Positions 7,015-15,850 of a stretch of DNA of 64,000 bases are shown one piece after another (the first letter of the stretch is position 1; the number at the start of each line of letters is the position of its first letter). The position numbers were made by a program, and so were the translations under genes. The stretch spans positions 186,001 through 250,000 of the forward strand of contig JAJFGB010000004.1 in the NCBI GenBank assembly GCA_021776335.1, written 5' to 3'. Below the pieces are notes generated by a model that saw nothing but the letters and a program-made list of their open reading frames with translations, was not told the DNA's origin and made no database searches. The stretch comes from Hyphococcus sp. Its GTDB lineage: Bacteria > Pseudomonadota > Alphaproteobacteria > Caulobacterales > Parvularculaceae.

Positions 7015-8721
7015 ATGGGAGAACCTGCGCCGCTAGAGCCGAACCAGCTCGCTGCCGCCGCCATGAAATTGCTGATCGAGGATCCGCTCTTCAAAGTGGG
7101 AGAAGCGGAAATCCGCGGCAATACCTACCGTGTCTTCGAAAATGCGCCGGAAAATTTAAGAGCGTTCTTTGCCTATGGCGCACGCCATGGCGAGAAAGAA
7201 TTCCTCCACTATGAAGGCGAACGGCTGACTTTCGCGGAAACCTGGCGGCGCGCCTGCCGCCTGGCGAATGCGCTCCAAAGTGAGGTCGGCGTAAAGCAGG
7301 GCGATTATGTCGCGATCGCCATGCGCAATTTCCCTGAATGGTGCATCGCTTATATGGCGATTATTTCACTGGGGGCCGTGGTTGTGCCGCTCAACGCTTG
7401 GTGGAAGACCGATGAGTTAAAATACGCACTTCAGGACAGCGGCGCGAAAACCGTTGTCGTTGATCGTCGGCGGCTTGATTATCTTCGTCCTTTAAAGAGC
7501 GAACTTGGACTGACCCTCATTCTGGCGCGAGAAGAAGGTGAGGGCGCGGACTATCATTATAAAGACCTACTCGCCGGATCTGAGAACGATACGCCGCCCG
7601 ATGTAGATATTCATCCCGAGGATGACTTTTGTATTGTTTATACATCAGGATCGACCGGAAGCCCGAAAGGCGTTGTTCTTACTCATCGCAGCTGTATATC
7701 GACGATTTGCTCCTGGGGGTTTATAGCAACGGTATTAAAAGAAGCGCGCGGCGGCGTCAGCTTGTTTGGTGACGATCCGGGCATATTGTTGGCGGTGCCA
7801 TTGTTTCATGTCACCGGCTCCCATTCTATTTTCATGCTCTCCTATCTGGTTGGGCGCCGGGTCTCAATTATCTATCGCTGGGACCCGAAGGAAGCGGTCA
7901 AAATCATCAATCAGGAGAAGCTGACAAATTTTGTCGGCGTGCCCAGCCAGTCTTTTGAGTTGATTGAGGCAGCCGGTGAAGATGGCATGCCGTCGCTCAT
8001 TGATATCGGGGCTGGCGGCGCAAAACGACCTGCCGATCATGTCAAAAAACTTGCCTCAGCCTTTAAAAAAGCCAGCCCGTCATCCGGTTACGGATTGTCT
8101 GAGACAAACGCTTTGGGTTGTGTGATTTCGCTCCATGATTACCAAAAACGCCCTGATTCAACCGGAAGACCGGTGCCGCCGCTCACAGATTTCAAGGTTG
8201 TTGTGGATGGCAAAGAGGTTCCACGCGGCGATGTCGGTGAAATCTGGATCAAGAGCCCGGCCAACTTCAGAGGTTATCATAACCGACCGGAGGAAACAGC
8301 AAAGGCGCTAACGTCGGATGGCTGGTTTCAAACCGGCGATCTCGGCAAAATGGACGAGGAAGATTACATTTATATCGTTGATCGCATTAAAGAGCTGATC
8401 ATCAGAGGCGGCGAGAATATTTCCTGCCTCGAAGTTGAAAACCATGTTTACGAACATGACGCGGTCGCGGAAGCGTCAGTTTTTTCGGTACCGGACGAAA
8501 TATTGGGCGAGCGCGTCGGTCTTGTTGTCTTTCCAAAAGAAGGCGCTGAGATTGACGCGGGTGAACTGCGCGAATTCATTGCAAAAGATCTGGCAGCGTT
8601 CAAGGTGCCCGAGCGAATTTGGATTTCACCTGTACCATTGCCGCGTCTCGGTACAGCGAAATTCGACAAGATTATGATTAAGAAAGTTGCACTCGGACAA
8701 CCGCCTGCATTGTCTGTCTAA
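7015..8721 (+). CDS. AMP-forming acyl-CoA synthetase
   Basis: A 568-residue ANL-superfamily ligase that would adenylate a carboxylic acid and transfer it to CoA. Seen: the P-loop YTSGSTGSPKGVVLTH at about 208-223, SGYGLSETNA, the hinge GWFQTGDLGKMDEEDYIYIVDRIKE (in part), GGENIS, and the catalytic Lys in GTAKFDK near the C-terminus. It opens a close-packed run of beta-oxidation genes, so it most likely activates the substrate of that pathway. Its sequence does not identify the acid; steroid-side-chain, terpenoid or branched fatty acids are all possible. The next gene begins 15 bp after its stop behind AAGGAG. Confidence 0.92.
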   Translation: MGEPAPLEPNQLAAAAMKLLIEDPLFKVGEAEIRGNTYRVFENAPENLRAFFAYGARHGEKEFLHYEGERLTFAETWRRACRLANALQSEVGVKQGDYVAIAMRNFPEWCIAYMAIISLGAVVVPLNAWWKTDELKYALQDSGAKTVVVDRRRLDYLRPLKSELGLTLILAREEGEGADYHYKDLLAGSENDTPPDVDIHPEDDFCIVYTSGSTGSPKGVVLTHRSCISTICSWGFIATVLKEARGGVSLFGDDPGILLAVPLFHVTGSHSIFMLSYLVGRRVSIIYRWDPKEAVKIINQEKLTNFVGVPSQSFELIEAAGEDGMPSLIDIGAGGAKRPADHVKKLASAFKKASPSSGYGLSETNALGCVISLHDYQKRPDSTGRPVPPLTDFKVVVDGKEVPRGDVGEIWIKSPANFRGYHNRPEETAKALTSDGWFQTGDLGKMDEEDYIYIVDRIKELIIRGGENISCLEVENHVYEHDAVAEASVFSVPDEILGERVGLVVFPKEGAEIDAGELREFIAKDLAAFKVPERIWISPVPLPRLGTAKFDKIMIKKVALGQPPALSV

Positions 8722-8736
8722 GTTAAGGAGCGAGCC

Positions 8737-9939
8737 ATGAGCGATTTGGAAGTTTTCCGCGAGGAAACGAAGGCCTGGCTGGAAGAAAACTGCCCAAAGG
8801 AAATGCGTGACGGCGCCGGCGGCGAGGAAAATATCTGCTGGGGCGGGATCAATTGGACGTTTCAATCAGAGGCGCAAAAGATTTGGCTGGAGCGCATGGC
8901 GGCGAAGGGTTGGTCAGTGCCCGCATGGCCGAAGGAATATGGCGGCGGCGGTCTTTCGAAGGAAGAAGTGAAGATATTAAAGGCGGAAATGCGCGCCATA
9001 GGCGCCCGCTCGCCGCTGGAAAGCTTCGGCATATGGATGCTTGGTCCGGCGCTTTTGAAATATGGGACCCATGAGCAAAAACTGCACTTCCTGCCGCCAA
9101 TCACACGCGGTGAAATTCGTTGGTGTCAGGGTTATTCTGAACCCAATGCCGGCTCTGATCTCGCATCGCTGCAATGTAAATGCGAGGATACCGGAGATCA
9201 TTGGCTGCTGAACGGGCAGAAAATTTGGACTTCCTATGCGGACGAGTCTGACTGGATCTTTGTTCTGGTGCGCACTGATCAAACGGCGACCAAGCATAAC
9301 GGCATCAGCTTTATTCTTGTGGATATGGCGGCGGAAGGCGTTTCAACCAAGCCGATCAAACTGATCTCCGGCAAATCGCCATTCTGTGAGACCTTCTTTG
9401 ATGATGTGAAGGTTTCCAAAGAGCACGGGCCTGGCGTCAACGCGGTGGTTGGCGATCTCAATCGCGGCTGGGATGTGGCGAAATATCTGTTGACCCATGA
9501 GCGTGAGATGATTTCAGCGGGCGGCGGCGGTCTTTTGGGTGGTCGCGGGCTTGGCGAGGTTGCGGCAGCTGAGATTGGCCTTGAAAACGGCAAGCTTGCC
9601 GATCCGATGCTGCGGGCGAAAATTGCACAGGCTGAAATTGACGGCTGGGCTTTTTTATTGACCCTCGAGCGGATGAAAGATGAAGCAAAAGCCGGACAGG
9701 GCGTTGGCGCCAATTCCTCCATGCTGAAATATTACGGTACGGAATTTAACAAACGCCGGTTTGAATTGATGATGGATACGGGCGGTTCCGACGAGCTCGA
9801 GTGGGAAGGTGAGCGCACCAAAGACGGCAAGCTTGCTAAGAATTGGCTCAGAACCAAAGCCAACTCCATCGAAGGCGGCACGTCGGAAGTGCAGCTTAAT
9901 ATCATTGCAAAACGCATTCTCGCATTGCCTGGCGCGTAA
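8737..9939 (+). CDS. Acyl-CoA dehydrogenase, catalytic-type subunit
   Basis: A 400-residue flavoprotein of the acyl-CoA dehydrogenase family that introduces the alpha,beta double bond. It carries CQGYSEPNAGSDLASL from about residue 130 (flavin/substrate region), NGQKIWTSYA, and a C-terminal SIEGGTSEVQLN, whose Glu379 is the candidate catalytic base. This FadE layout resembles subunits from mycobacterial and proteobacterial steroid-side-chain pathways, where two unlike dehydrogenases form an alpha2beta2 enzyme (family knowledge). The following gene, 10 bp on, encodes the second, divergent dehydrogenase, which supports such pairing. AAGGAGCGAGCC precedes the ATG. Confidence 0.9.
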   Translation: MSDLEVFREETKAWLEENCPKEMRDGAGGEENICWGGINWTFQSEAQKIWLERMAAKGWSVPAWPKEYGGGGLSKEEVKILKAEMRAIGARSPLESFGIWMLGPALLKYGTHEQKLHFLPPITRGEIRWCQGYSEPNAGSDLASLQCKCEDTGDHWLLNGQKIWTSYADESDWIFVLVRTDQTATKHNGISFILVDMAAEGVSTKPIKLISGKSPFCETFFDDVKVSKEHGPGVNAVVGDLNRGWDVAKYLLTHEREMISAGGGGLLGGRGLGEVAAAEIGLENGKLADPMLRAKIAQAEIDGWAFLLTLERMKDEAKAGQGVGANSSMLKYYGTEFNKRRFELMMDTGGSDELEWEGERTKDGKLAKNWLRTKANSIEGGTSEVQLNIIAKRILALPGA

Positions 9940-9949
9940 GGAGTAATCT

Positions 9950-11089
9950 ATGCCTCTCGTCTTGACCGAAGAACAGGAAATGCTGCGCGATTCCGCGCGT
10001 GGGTTTCTCGATGAAAAAGCGCCCGTCAGCGCACTCAGGAAATTGCGCGATAATAATGACGACACCGGTTTTTCGCGAGATCTCTGGAAGGAGATGGCGG
10101 AGATGGGCTGGGCCGGCATTCTGGTTGAAGAAGAGTTCGGCGGTGCTGATTTCGGCTTTGTCGGCGCAGGCGTCATCGCCGAAGAGATGGGCCGCAGCCT
10201 TACGGCATCGCCCTTTCTTTCAACCTCGGTGCTTGCGGCGACGGCGCTTAGAAAAATTGCCAGTGACGCCCATAAGCAGGAATATCTGCCAAAGATTGCC
10301 GGCGGTGAGATGATTTTTGCACTGGCGGTTGATGAAACCCGCAAACACGGACCAGCAAAAACTGCCATGAAAGCGGAAAAATCCGGCAATGGATTTAAAC
10401 TTTCAGGCGACAAGACCTTTGTCGCCGACGGTCATGTCGCGGATAAAATTATCGTCGCGGCACGTTCCGCAGGCGCGCCGGGCGAGCAGGACGGGCTGAC
10501 GCTTTTTCTGGTGGATGCGCAGGCCAAGGGCATAGCGCGAGAGCGCACGCAAATGGTCGATAGCCGGAATGCAGCGCGGTTTAATTTCAATGGCGTGGAA
10601 GCTACCGGTGATGATGTTATCGGCGAGGTTGACGGCGGCTATATGGCGCTTGAGGGCGTTTTGAACGCCGGCCGCGCCGGGCTTGCCGCAGAGATGTCCG
10701 GCTCCGCACAACAGGCGTTTAAAATTACTGCCGATTACCTTAAAGAGCGCAAGCAGTTTGGCGCCGAGATCGGGTCCTTCCAGGCGTTGCAGCACCGCGC
10801 CGCCCATCTATATTCTGAAATTGAACTTGCAAAATCAGCCGTTTTGAAGGCGCTGCAAGATCTCGATGCTTTTTATGGTATGGCGGGGCCAATCTGCTCC
10901 CTTGCCAAGGCCAAAGCCGGCGAGGTCGCCAAACTTGCCAGTCAGGAGGCCGTGCAAATGCATGGCGGTATCGGCATGACTGATGAGTATGATATTGGTT
11001 TTTATATGAAGCGCATTCGTGTCGCGCAGGAAATGTTTGGCGATCCGGCCTTCCATGCAGATCGCCTCGCGCAGATGCGCGGCTATTAA
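9950..11089 (+). CDS. Acyl-CoA dehydrogenase family, probable non-catalytic partner subunit
   Basis: A 379-residue protein with the family's overall plan: MGWAGILVEEEFGG, ERKQFGAEIGSFQALQHR and QMHGGIGMTDEYDIG. It lacks two expected features. The usual TEPxAGSD-type flavin loop is replaced by LAVDETRKHGP, and it ends in GDPAFHADRLAQMRGY without the Glu-containing EGG/EGT motif that the neighbouring subunit has. In heterotetrameric dehydrogenases one subunit often lacks these residues, so I read this as the structural partner of the preceding gene. An independent role cannot be excluded. TAAGGAGTAATCT precedes the start. Confidence 0.85.
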   Translation: MPLVLTEEQEMLRDSARGFLDEKAPVSALRKLRDNNDDTGFSRDLWKEMAEMGWAGILVEEEFGGADFGFVGAGVIAEEMGRSLTASPFLSTSVLAATALRKIASDAHKQEYLPKIAGGEMIFALAVDETRKHGPAKTAMKAEKSGNGFKLSGDKTFVADGHVADKIIVAARSAGAPGEQDGLTLFLVDAQAKGIARERTQMVDSRNAARFNFNGVEATGDDVIGEVDGGYMALEGVLNAGRAGLAAEMSGSAQQAFKITADYLKERKQFGAEIGSFQALQHRAAHLYSEIELAKSAVLKALQDLDAFYGMAGPICSLAKAKAGEVAKLASQEAVQMHGGIGMTDEYDIGFYMKRIRVAQEMFGDPAFHADRLAQMRGY

Positions 11090-11101
11090 GGAGACAACAA
11101 A

Positions 11102-11557
11102 ATGCCTACAGCAACAGCTGACACAATTGCCGATTTTGTCGGCGCCGTCACCGGTGTTTCCGACTGGTCCGTGATCGATCAGGACCGCATCAACAAATTT
11201 GCCGATGTGACCGAAGATCATCAATTTATTCATGTGAATGAGGAAGCCGCGAAGATGACGCCCTTTGGCGGCACAATCGCCCATGGCTTTTTAAGCCTGT
11301 CGATGTTGTCAAAACTGGCGGTCGGCTGTGTCATTGTGATGGACGGCGTCAAAATGGGCGTCAATTACGGCTTTGAAAAGGTTCGGTTCGTTGCGCCCGT
11401 GAAATCCGGGAAGCGTATTCGCGGCCATTTCACACTGATGTCAGCGGATCAAAAAATGCCAGGCCAGTGGACATTTAAATATGGCGTTAAGGTGGAAATT
11501 GAGGGCGAAGAAAAGCCCGCGCTGGTTGCTGAATGGCTGTCCATGCAGTTTGTGTAG
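11102..11557 (+). CDS. MaoC-like enoyl-CoA hydratase (R-specific type)
   Basis: A 151-residue single-hotdog protein. FADVTEDHQFIHVNEEAA places the catalytic pair at Asp39 and His44, followed by GGTIAHGFLSLSML, as in R-specific hydratases and NodN-type MaoC proteins. In the operon it would hydrate the enoyl-CoA made by the paired dehydrogenases. It lies 12 bp after the second dehydrogenase behind AAGGAGACAACAAA. Its R-specificity fits the neighbouring MFE-2-like dehydrogenase, which acts on (R)-3-hydroxyacyl-CoA in related systems. Confidence 0.88.
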   Translation: MPTATADTIADFVGAVTGVSDWSVIDQDRINKFADVTEDHQFIHVNEEAAKMTPFGGTIAHGFLSLSMLSKLAVGCVIVMDGVKMGVNYGFEKVRFVAPVKSGKRIRGHFTLMSADQKMPGQWTFKYGVKVEIEGEEKPALVAEWLSMQFV

Positions 11558-11570
11558 GGAATAAAATAGT

Positions 11571-12488
11571 ATGACGATCAATTATGACGGTAAAGTCGCT
11601 ATTGTGACGGGCGCCGGCAACGGTCTTGGGAAATCTCATGCGCTGGCGCTGGCGGCCAGAGGCGCGAAAGTCGTGGTGAATGATCTTGGCGGCGCCCGCG
11701 ACGGCACTGGCGGATCACTTTCGGCGGCTGAGGAGGTCGCTGCGCATATCAATGCGTCGGGCGGTGAAGCAATCGCCAATGGCGCTAATGTCACCAAGGA
11801 CGACGAAGTCGCCGCCATGGTGAAAGCGGCCATGGATCAATGGGGACGCATCGATATTCTCGTGAACAATGCGGGCATATTGCGTGACAAGAGTTTTGCC
11901 AAGATGGAGATGGCGGACTTCCGCTTGGTGATTGATGTTCATCTTGTCGGCACAGCGCTTTGCACCAAAGCGGTATGGGCGATCATGTGCGACCAGCAAT
12001 ATGGGCGCATTATCTGCACCTCAAGCCCATCCGGGCTGCACGGTATTTTTGGGCAGGCCAATTACGGCGCTGCCAAAGCAGGCATGATCGGCTTTATGAA
12101 TGCGCTGCATCTTGAGGGCGCCAAATATAACATCAAAATCAATCTGCTCTCGCCGTCGGCGAGAACCCGCATGACTGAAGATCTCGGCATACCTGAGCCG
12201 ATCCTGGAACAGATGACGCCGGAGGCGATTACCGCCGCCATGTTGTTCCTTGTCAGCGATGAGGCGCCCAGTCGTGCGATTGTGAGTTGCGCCGGGGGCG
12301 GTTACGCCCGAGGTTATGTGGTGGAGACCGATGGCGTTTATCTGCCGCCGGATGAGCAAACGCCGGAAAATATCGCGGCGCATTGGGACCAGATATCATC
12401 CACCGAGAATGTTCATTATTATGACACCAGCGCCGGCCCGAATATGAACTTCGTCGCCAAAGCGGCGGCGTTCGCCGGGGCAAAGTAA
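11571..12488 (+). CDS. SDR dehydrogenase resembling the MFE-2 3-hydroxyacyl-CoA dehydrogenase domain
   Basis: A 305-residue short-chain dehydrogenase. TGAGNGLGKSHALALAARGAKVVVNDLGG from residue 13 (shown only in part by its key glycines: TGAGNGLG) binds the dinucleotide, NNAG follows, and the catalytic set is Ser in CTSSPSG with Tyr and Lys in NYGAAKAG. The HALALAARGAKVVVNDLGG region is typical of the dehydrogenase part of peroxisomal multifunctional enzyme 2, which oxidises (R)-3-hydroxyacyl-CoA. With the preceding hydratase it would complete the oxidation step before thiolysis. The C-terminal about 60 residues after the Rossmann core are long for an SDR, as in that family. Confidence 0.88.
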   Translation: MTINYDGKVAIVTGAGNGLGKSHALALAARGAKVVVNDLGGARDGTGGSLSAAEEVAAHINASGGEAIANGANVTKDDEVAAMVKAAMDQWGRIDILVNNAGILRDKSFAKMEMADFRLVIDVHLVGTALCTKAVWAIMCDQQYGRIICTSSPSGLHGIFGQANYGAAKAGMIGFMNALHLEGAKYNIKINLLSPSARTRMTEDLGIPEPILEQMTPEAITAAMLFLVSDEAPSRAIVSCAGGGYARGYVVETDGVYLPPDEQTPENIAAHWDQISSTENVHYYDTSAGPNMNFVAKAAAFAGAK

Positions 12489-12500
12489 AGGAGGCGCGTC

Positions 12501-13037
12501 ATGCGCACCGTTGCTATCCTAGCGTTGCTTTTTGCCGTCAGTTGCGCACCTGCGGAACACCAAGAGATGGAGATGCCGGCATCGCCCAACAGGGAGGTGT
12601 TGCTTCAGACCATTGACGATTTCTTTATTGCGCTTGGCAGCGGTGATGCCGATGCTTTCGAGGCGTTGCATTCGCCTGGTGCAACCAGTGTCATTGTCGC
12701 ACCGGAAAACGACGAAAAGGTCCGTTACCGCACGATTGCGCAAGCGGTGACTCAAATGCACAGCGCCGATTTTCCGAAAATCCGTGAACGTTACTGGGAC
12801 CCCATTGTCCTGGAACGCAGTGGTCTTGCGCTTGTCTGGACGCCTTATTCAATTGACGTTGATGGCGCCCGCCTTCATTGCGGCGTCGACGTCTTCAGCC
12901 TTTCGAAGCACGATAGCGGCTGGAAAATCGACAGCGTCAGTTACACGATGGAACCAACCGCCTGCAACGAAATCAAGCCGGGCGAGGCGTCACGCGTCCG
13001 TCCTGATTTTAGCGTCCTCGACGCCAAGGAGAACTAA
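12501..13037 (+). CDS. NTF2/SnoaL-like lipoprotein inside the catabolic operon
   Basis: A 178-residue protein with a short lipoprotein signal (LLFAVSC, Cys15) and a mature domain beginning with the helix REVLLQTIDDFFIALGSGD, then FEALHSPGA and a conical beta-sheet pattern like DUF4440/SnoaL proteins of the NTF2 fold. It is firmly in the operon: AAAGGAGGCGCGTC precedes it, and its TAA abuts the thiolase ATG. NTF2 folds include ketosteroid isomerases, but the lipid anchor suggests an envelope location, perhaps substrate capture rather than catalysis. Function is inference. Confidence 0.75.
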   Translation: MRTVAILALLFAVSCAPAEHQEMEMPASPNREVLLQTIDDFFIALGSGDADAFEALHSPGATSVIVAPENDEKVRYRTIAQAVTQMHSADFPKIRERYWDPIVLERSGLALVWTPYSIDVDGARLHCGVDVFSLSKHDSGWKIDSVSYTMEPTACNEIKPGEASRVRPDFSVLDAKEN

Positions 13038-14234
13038 ATGAGAGAAGCTGTCATCGTTTCAACTGCCCGCACGCCGATAGGTAAAGCCTATCGCGGCGCT
13101 TTTAATGCGACGGGCGCACAGGCGCTTGGCGCCCACGCCGTCAAAAACGCTGCGGAGCGCGCGAAAGTCGACTTCGAGGAAATTGAAGATGTTGTTATGG
13201 GCTGCGCTTTGCAGCAGGGCACGGCTTTTCAAAATGTCGCCCGCCAGTCAGCGCTGCGCGCTGGTTTTCCCATTGGCGTATCAGGCATGTCCCTCGACCG
13301 CCAATGTGCAAGCGGTATGATGGCAATCGCCACGGCCGCCAAGCAGGTCATCGTCGACAATATGAATGTCGCGATTGGCGCCGGCGTTGAATCGATTTCA
13401 ACAAACCAGACCAGCGATTTATTTGCGCGACCTGATCCATGGCTGCTTGCCAACAAGCCGGCGGCCTATATGCAGATGATCGAAACCGCAGAGGTTGTCG
13501 CCGATCGCTATAAGATCAGCCGCGAGGCTCAGGATGAATATTCCCTGCAGTCGCAGCAGCGCACCCATGCTGCGCAGCAGGCGGGTAAGTTCGACGATGA
13601 GATCGTCGCGATGCCGTCGGTGATGAAATTCAAGAACAAGGAAACTGGCGACGTCTCCGATGTTGAAACGACGCTGGAAAAAGATGAAGGCAACCGTCCG
13701 GAGACGACTCTCGAAGGGCTGAGCGGATTAAGGTTGGTTTTTCCGAGCGGACTGGTCGTCAAGGAAGGCAAGAACATCACCGCAGGCAATGCCTCGCAAC
13801 TTTCAGACGGTGCCAGTGCCGCCGTATTGATGGAAGCAAAGATCGCTGAAAAACGCGGTCTTTCCCCACTGGGGATATATCGCGGCATGGCGGTCGCGGG
13901 TACCGATCCCGATGAGATGGGCATCGGTCCTGTCTATGCGGTGCCGAAACTTCTCGAAAAAACCGGCCTCAAAATGGATGATATTGGTCTTTGGGAACTG
14001 AATGAGGCGTTCGCGGTGCAGGTAATATACTGCCGCGATAAACTTGGCATTCCCAACGAGAATTTGAACGTCAATGGCGGCGCTATTTCGATTGGCCACC
14101 CCTATGGCATGTCCGGCGCCCGCATGGTCGGGCACGCGCTCATCGAAGGCAAACGCCGCGGCATCAAATATGTTGTCTGCACCATGTGTGTGGGCGGCGG
14201 TATGGGTGCTGCAGGTCTGTTTGAGGTTGCTTAA
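13038..14234 (+). CDS. Thiolase (acetyl-CoA acyltransferase)
   Basis: A 398-residue thiolase of the degradative class. The acylated nucleophile is Cys90 in [26 protein letters not shown] supplies the catalytic His, and [13 protein letters not shown] near the end holds the second active Cys. ELNEAFAVQ is also present. It would cleave the 3-ketoacyl-CoA made by the operon, releasing acetyl-CoA or propionyl-CoA. The gene begins on the base after the stop of the lipoprotein gene and its own TAA shares a base with the next ATG, showing strong translational coupling. Confidence 0.93.
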   Translation: MREAVIVSTARTPIGKAYRGAFNATGAQALGAHAVKNAAERAKVDFEEIEDVVMGCALQQGTAFQNVARQSALRAGFPIGVSGMSLDRQCASGMMAIATAAKQVIVDNMNVAIGAGVESISTNQTSDLFARPDPWLLANKPAAYMQMIETAEVVADRYKISREAQDEYSLQSQQRTHAAQQAGKFDDEIVAMPSVMKFKNKETGDVSDVETTLEKDEGNRPETTLEGLSGLRLVFPSGLVVKEGKNITAGNASQLSDGASAAVLMEAKIAEKRGLSPLGIYRGMAVAGTDPDEMGIGPVYAVPKLLEKTGLKMDDIGLWELNEAFAVQVIYCRDKLGIPNENLNVNGGAISIGHPYGMSGARMVGHALIEGKRRGIKYVVCTMCVGGGMGAAGLFEVA

Positions 14235-14665
14235 TGTCCGGCGTTTTCGTCAATGCCGTCTATCCGGGCGAAAAACAGATCAAGGAAATGCAAGACGCAG
14301 GTCCTGACGGTCCCATTGTCATGGTCAATCTGTTGAAGTTTCGGGATCGTGCAAAATACAGCGACGGTCGTGAAACTGATCTTTCTGGCCGCGAGGCCTA
14401 CGATCTTTACGCCCGAGATGTGATGAAGCTCGTCGTCGACTATGGCGGCAACGTTATTTTCGCCGGTGATACTACCTTTCTCGCGCTTGGTGAAGCGACG
14501 CCTCTTTGGGATGAAGTTGCGCTGGCGATGTATCCAACGCGCAAGGCGCTGTTTGATATGTCGACGTCGAAAGAATGGATGGCGATCGCGGTTCATCGCG
14601 AAGCGGGTCTTGAAGGCCAGCTCAACATCGAAACAACGCCTAGCTTTTTACCGACATTTGCGTGA
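14234..14665 (+). CDS. DUF1330 family protein
   Basis: A 143-residue cytoplasmic protein of the DUF1330 group, with MVNLLKFRDRAKY, GREAYDLYARD, GGNVIFAGD and YPTRKALFDMSTSKEW, matching the dimeric alpha-beta barrel pattern. Members are small and mostly uncharacterised; the fold binds hydrophobic ligands or acts as a monooxygenase-like scaffold. It overlaps the thiolase stop by one base and the next gene by four, so it belongs to the same transcript. A contribution to the catabolic pathway is inferred only from position. Confidence 0.82.
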   Translation: MSGVFVNAVYPGEKQIKEMQDAGPDGPIVMVNLLKFRDRAKYSDGRETDLSGREAYDLYARDVMKLVVDYGGNVIFAGDTTFLALGEATPLWDEVALAMYPTRKALFDMSTSKEWMAIAVHREAGLEGQLNIETTPSFLPTFA

Positions 14666-15060
14666 CTAAAGGCCAAATGGCGCCGAATTCTTACTTCCCG
14701 CAGGTTTACAAGCTCGCCGACGATGTGCCGAAGGGCTGTGTCGCCAGCTATGGCATGCTCGCGAGCTTGCTGCCGGGTGTGACGGCGCGCATGGTTGGCC
14801 GGGCGCTGGCGCATCTTAAAGACGACGCCAAAACGCCCTGGCACCGGATCGTCAATTCAAGCGGCGCCATTGCACCGCGTCCCGGCGCGGCGGAGCAGCG
14901 CGAACGCCTTAAGGCGGAGGGGATGGCTTTTCGCAAAAATGGCCATGTGGATATGAAGGTCTATGCTTGGTCAGGACCGTCTCAGTGCTGGATAGAAAAA
15001 AGCGGTGTGGACCCGATTGTTGTGATGGAGATAATCTCTGGTTGGCGTCGTCGAGGATAA
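14662..15060 (+). CDS. Alkyltransferase-like (ATL) DNA-repair protein, MGMT fold
   Basis: A 132-residue protein of the O6-alkylguanine-DNA methyltransferase fold. The DNA-binding part VASYGMLASLLPG and ARMVGRALAHL is kept, but the active-site PCHR motif reads PWHR (Trp60-His61), so it cannot accept an alkyl group. That change defines ATL proteins, which bind O6-alkylguanine and hand lesions to nucleotide excision repair (known for E. coli Atl1/eATL and S. pombe Atl1). The GTG start overlaps the DUF1330 stop; an ATG at 14677 is an alternative. Confidence 0.85.
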   Translation: MTKGQMAPNSYFPQVYKLADDVPKGCVASYGMLASLLPGVTARMVGRALAHLKDDAKTPWHRIVNSSGAIAPRPGAAEQRERLKAEGMAFRKNGHVDMKVYAWSGPSQCWIEKSGVDPIVVMEIISGWRRRG

Positions 15061-15063
15061 ATC

Positions 15064-15750
15064 ATGGGTACAGAAAAATTCACAATCGGCTTTGTTCTTT
15101 TTCCAAATGTGACACAGCTCGATTTTACCGGCCCGTTGCAGGTCCTGTCGCGATTACCGGGCGCTGAAATCCATCTTGTTGCGTCGTCGCTGGCGCCGGT
15201 GACAACGGACGCGGTGCTGACGCTTAACCCGACCTGCACTTTTACTGATTGTCCGCCATTGGATCTCATATGCGTTCCCGGCGGTTTTGGCGTAGACGAC
15301 GCGATCAATGATCCTGAGCTCATGGGTTTTATCCGTCGTGAAGGCGCGCGGGCGAAATATGTCACGTCGGTCTGCACCGGCGCCTTTGTGCTGGGCGCGG
15401 CCGGATTGTTGAAAGGAAAACGCGCGACGACCCATTGGGCCTATCATGATGAGCTTGGAAAAACCGGCGCAACTCCCGTGAAAGAACGCGTTGTTCGCGA
15501 CGGCAATGTGTTTACCGGCGGCGGGGTGACGGCCGGGATCGATTTTGCTCTGATATTGGCCGCTGAGATCGCCGGGGGTAACATCGCTCAGGCAATTCAG
15601 CTCAGCCTGGAATATGACCCTGCGGCGCCCTTTGACGCCGGCTCGCCGCAAAGCGCACCGGCCGATATTCACAAGACGGTGAGTGATCGTTATGCGTCAC
15701 GCCTTGAAGCGTTCCGCAGCGCGCTTGCGCGGTCGATGGGCGAACCTTAA
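15064..15750 (+). CDS. DJ-1/PfpI family protein, isonitrile-hydratase-like
   Basis: A 228-residue DJ-1/PfpI-fold protein. The nucleophile elbow SVCTGAFVLGAAGLL places Cys104, with Asp20 in QLDFTGPLQVL and the motif VPGGFG. These resemble the Cys101/Asp17 arrangement reported for Pseudomonas isonitrile hydratase InhA, including the THWAYHDEL and GGGVTAGIDFAL segments, so isonitrile hydration is the best guess; a transcription-factor-type or amidase function of the family remains possible. It starts 3 bp after the ATL stop and probably closes the operon. Confidence 0.82.
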   Translation: MGTEKFTIGFVLFPNVTQLDFTGPLQVLSRLPGAEIHLVASSLAPVTTDAVLTLNPTCTFTDCPPLDLICVPGGFGVDDAINDPELMGFIRREGARAKYVTSVCTGAFVLGAAGLLKGKRATTHWAYHDELGKTGATPVKERVVRDGNVFTGGGVTAGIDFALILAAEIAGGNIAQAIQLSLEYDPAAPFDAGSPQSAPADIHKTVSDRYASRLEAFRSALARSMGEP

Positions 15751-15850
15751 GCTTTGGTTAAACCGGTTTCCGCAGTTTCGACACAATCTGTGTTATGTTA
15801 TGCGCTGGAACATCGGCGCACGCCGCATATCGGAATTAAGGAGAAAGATA

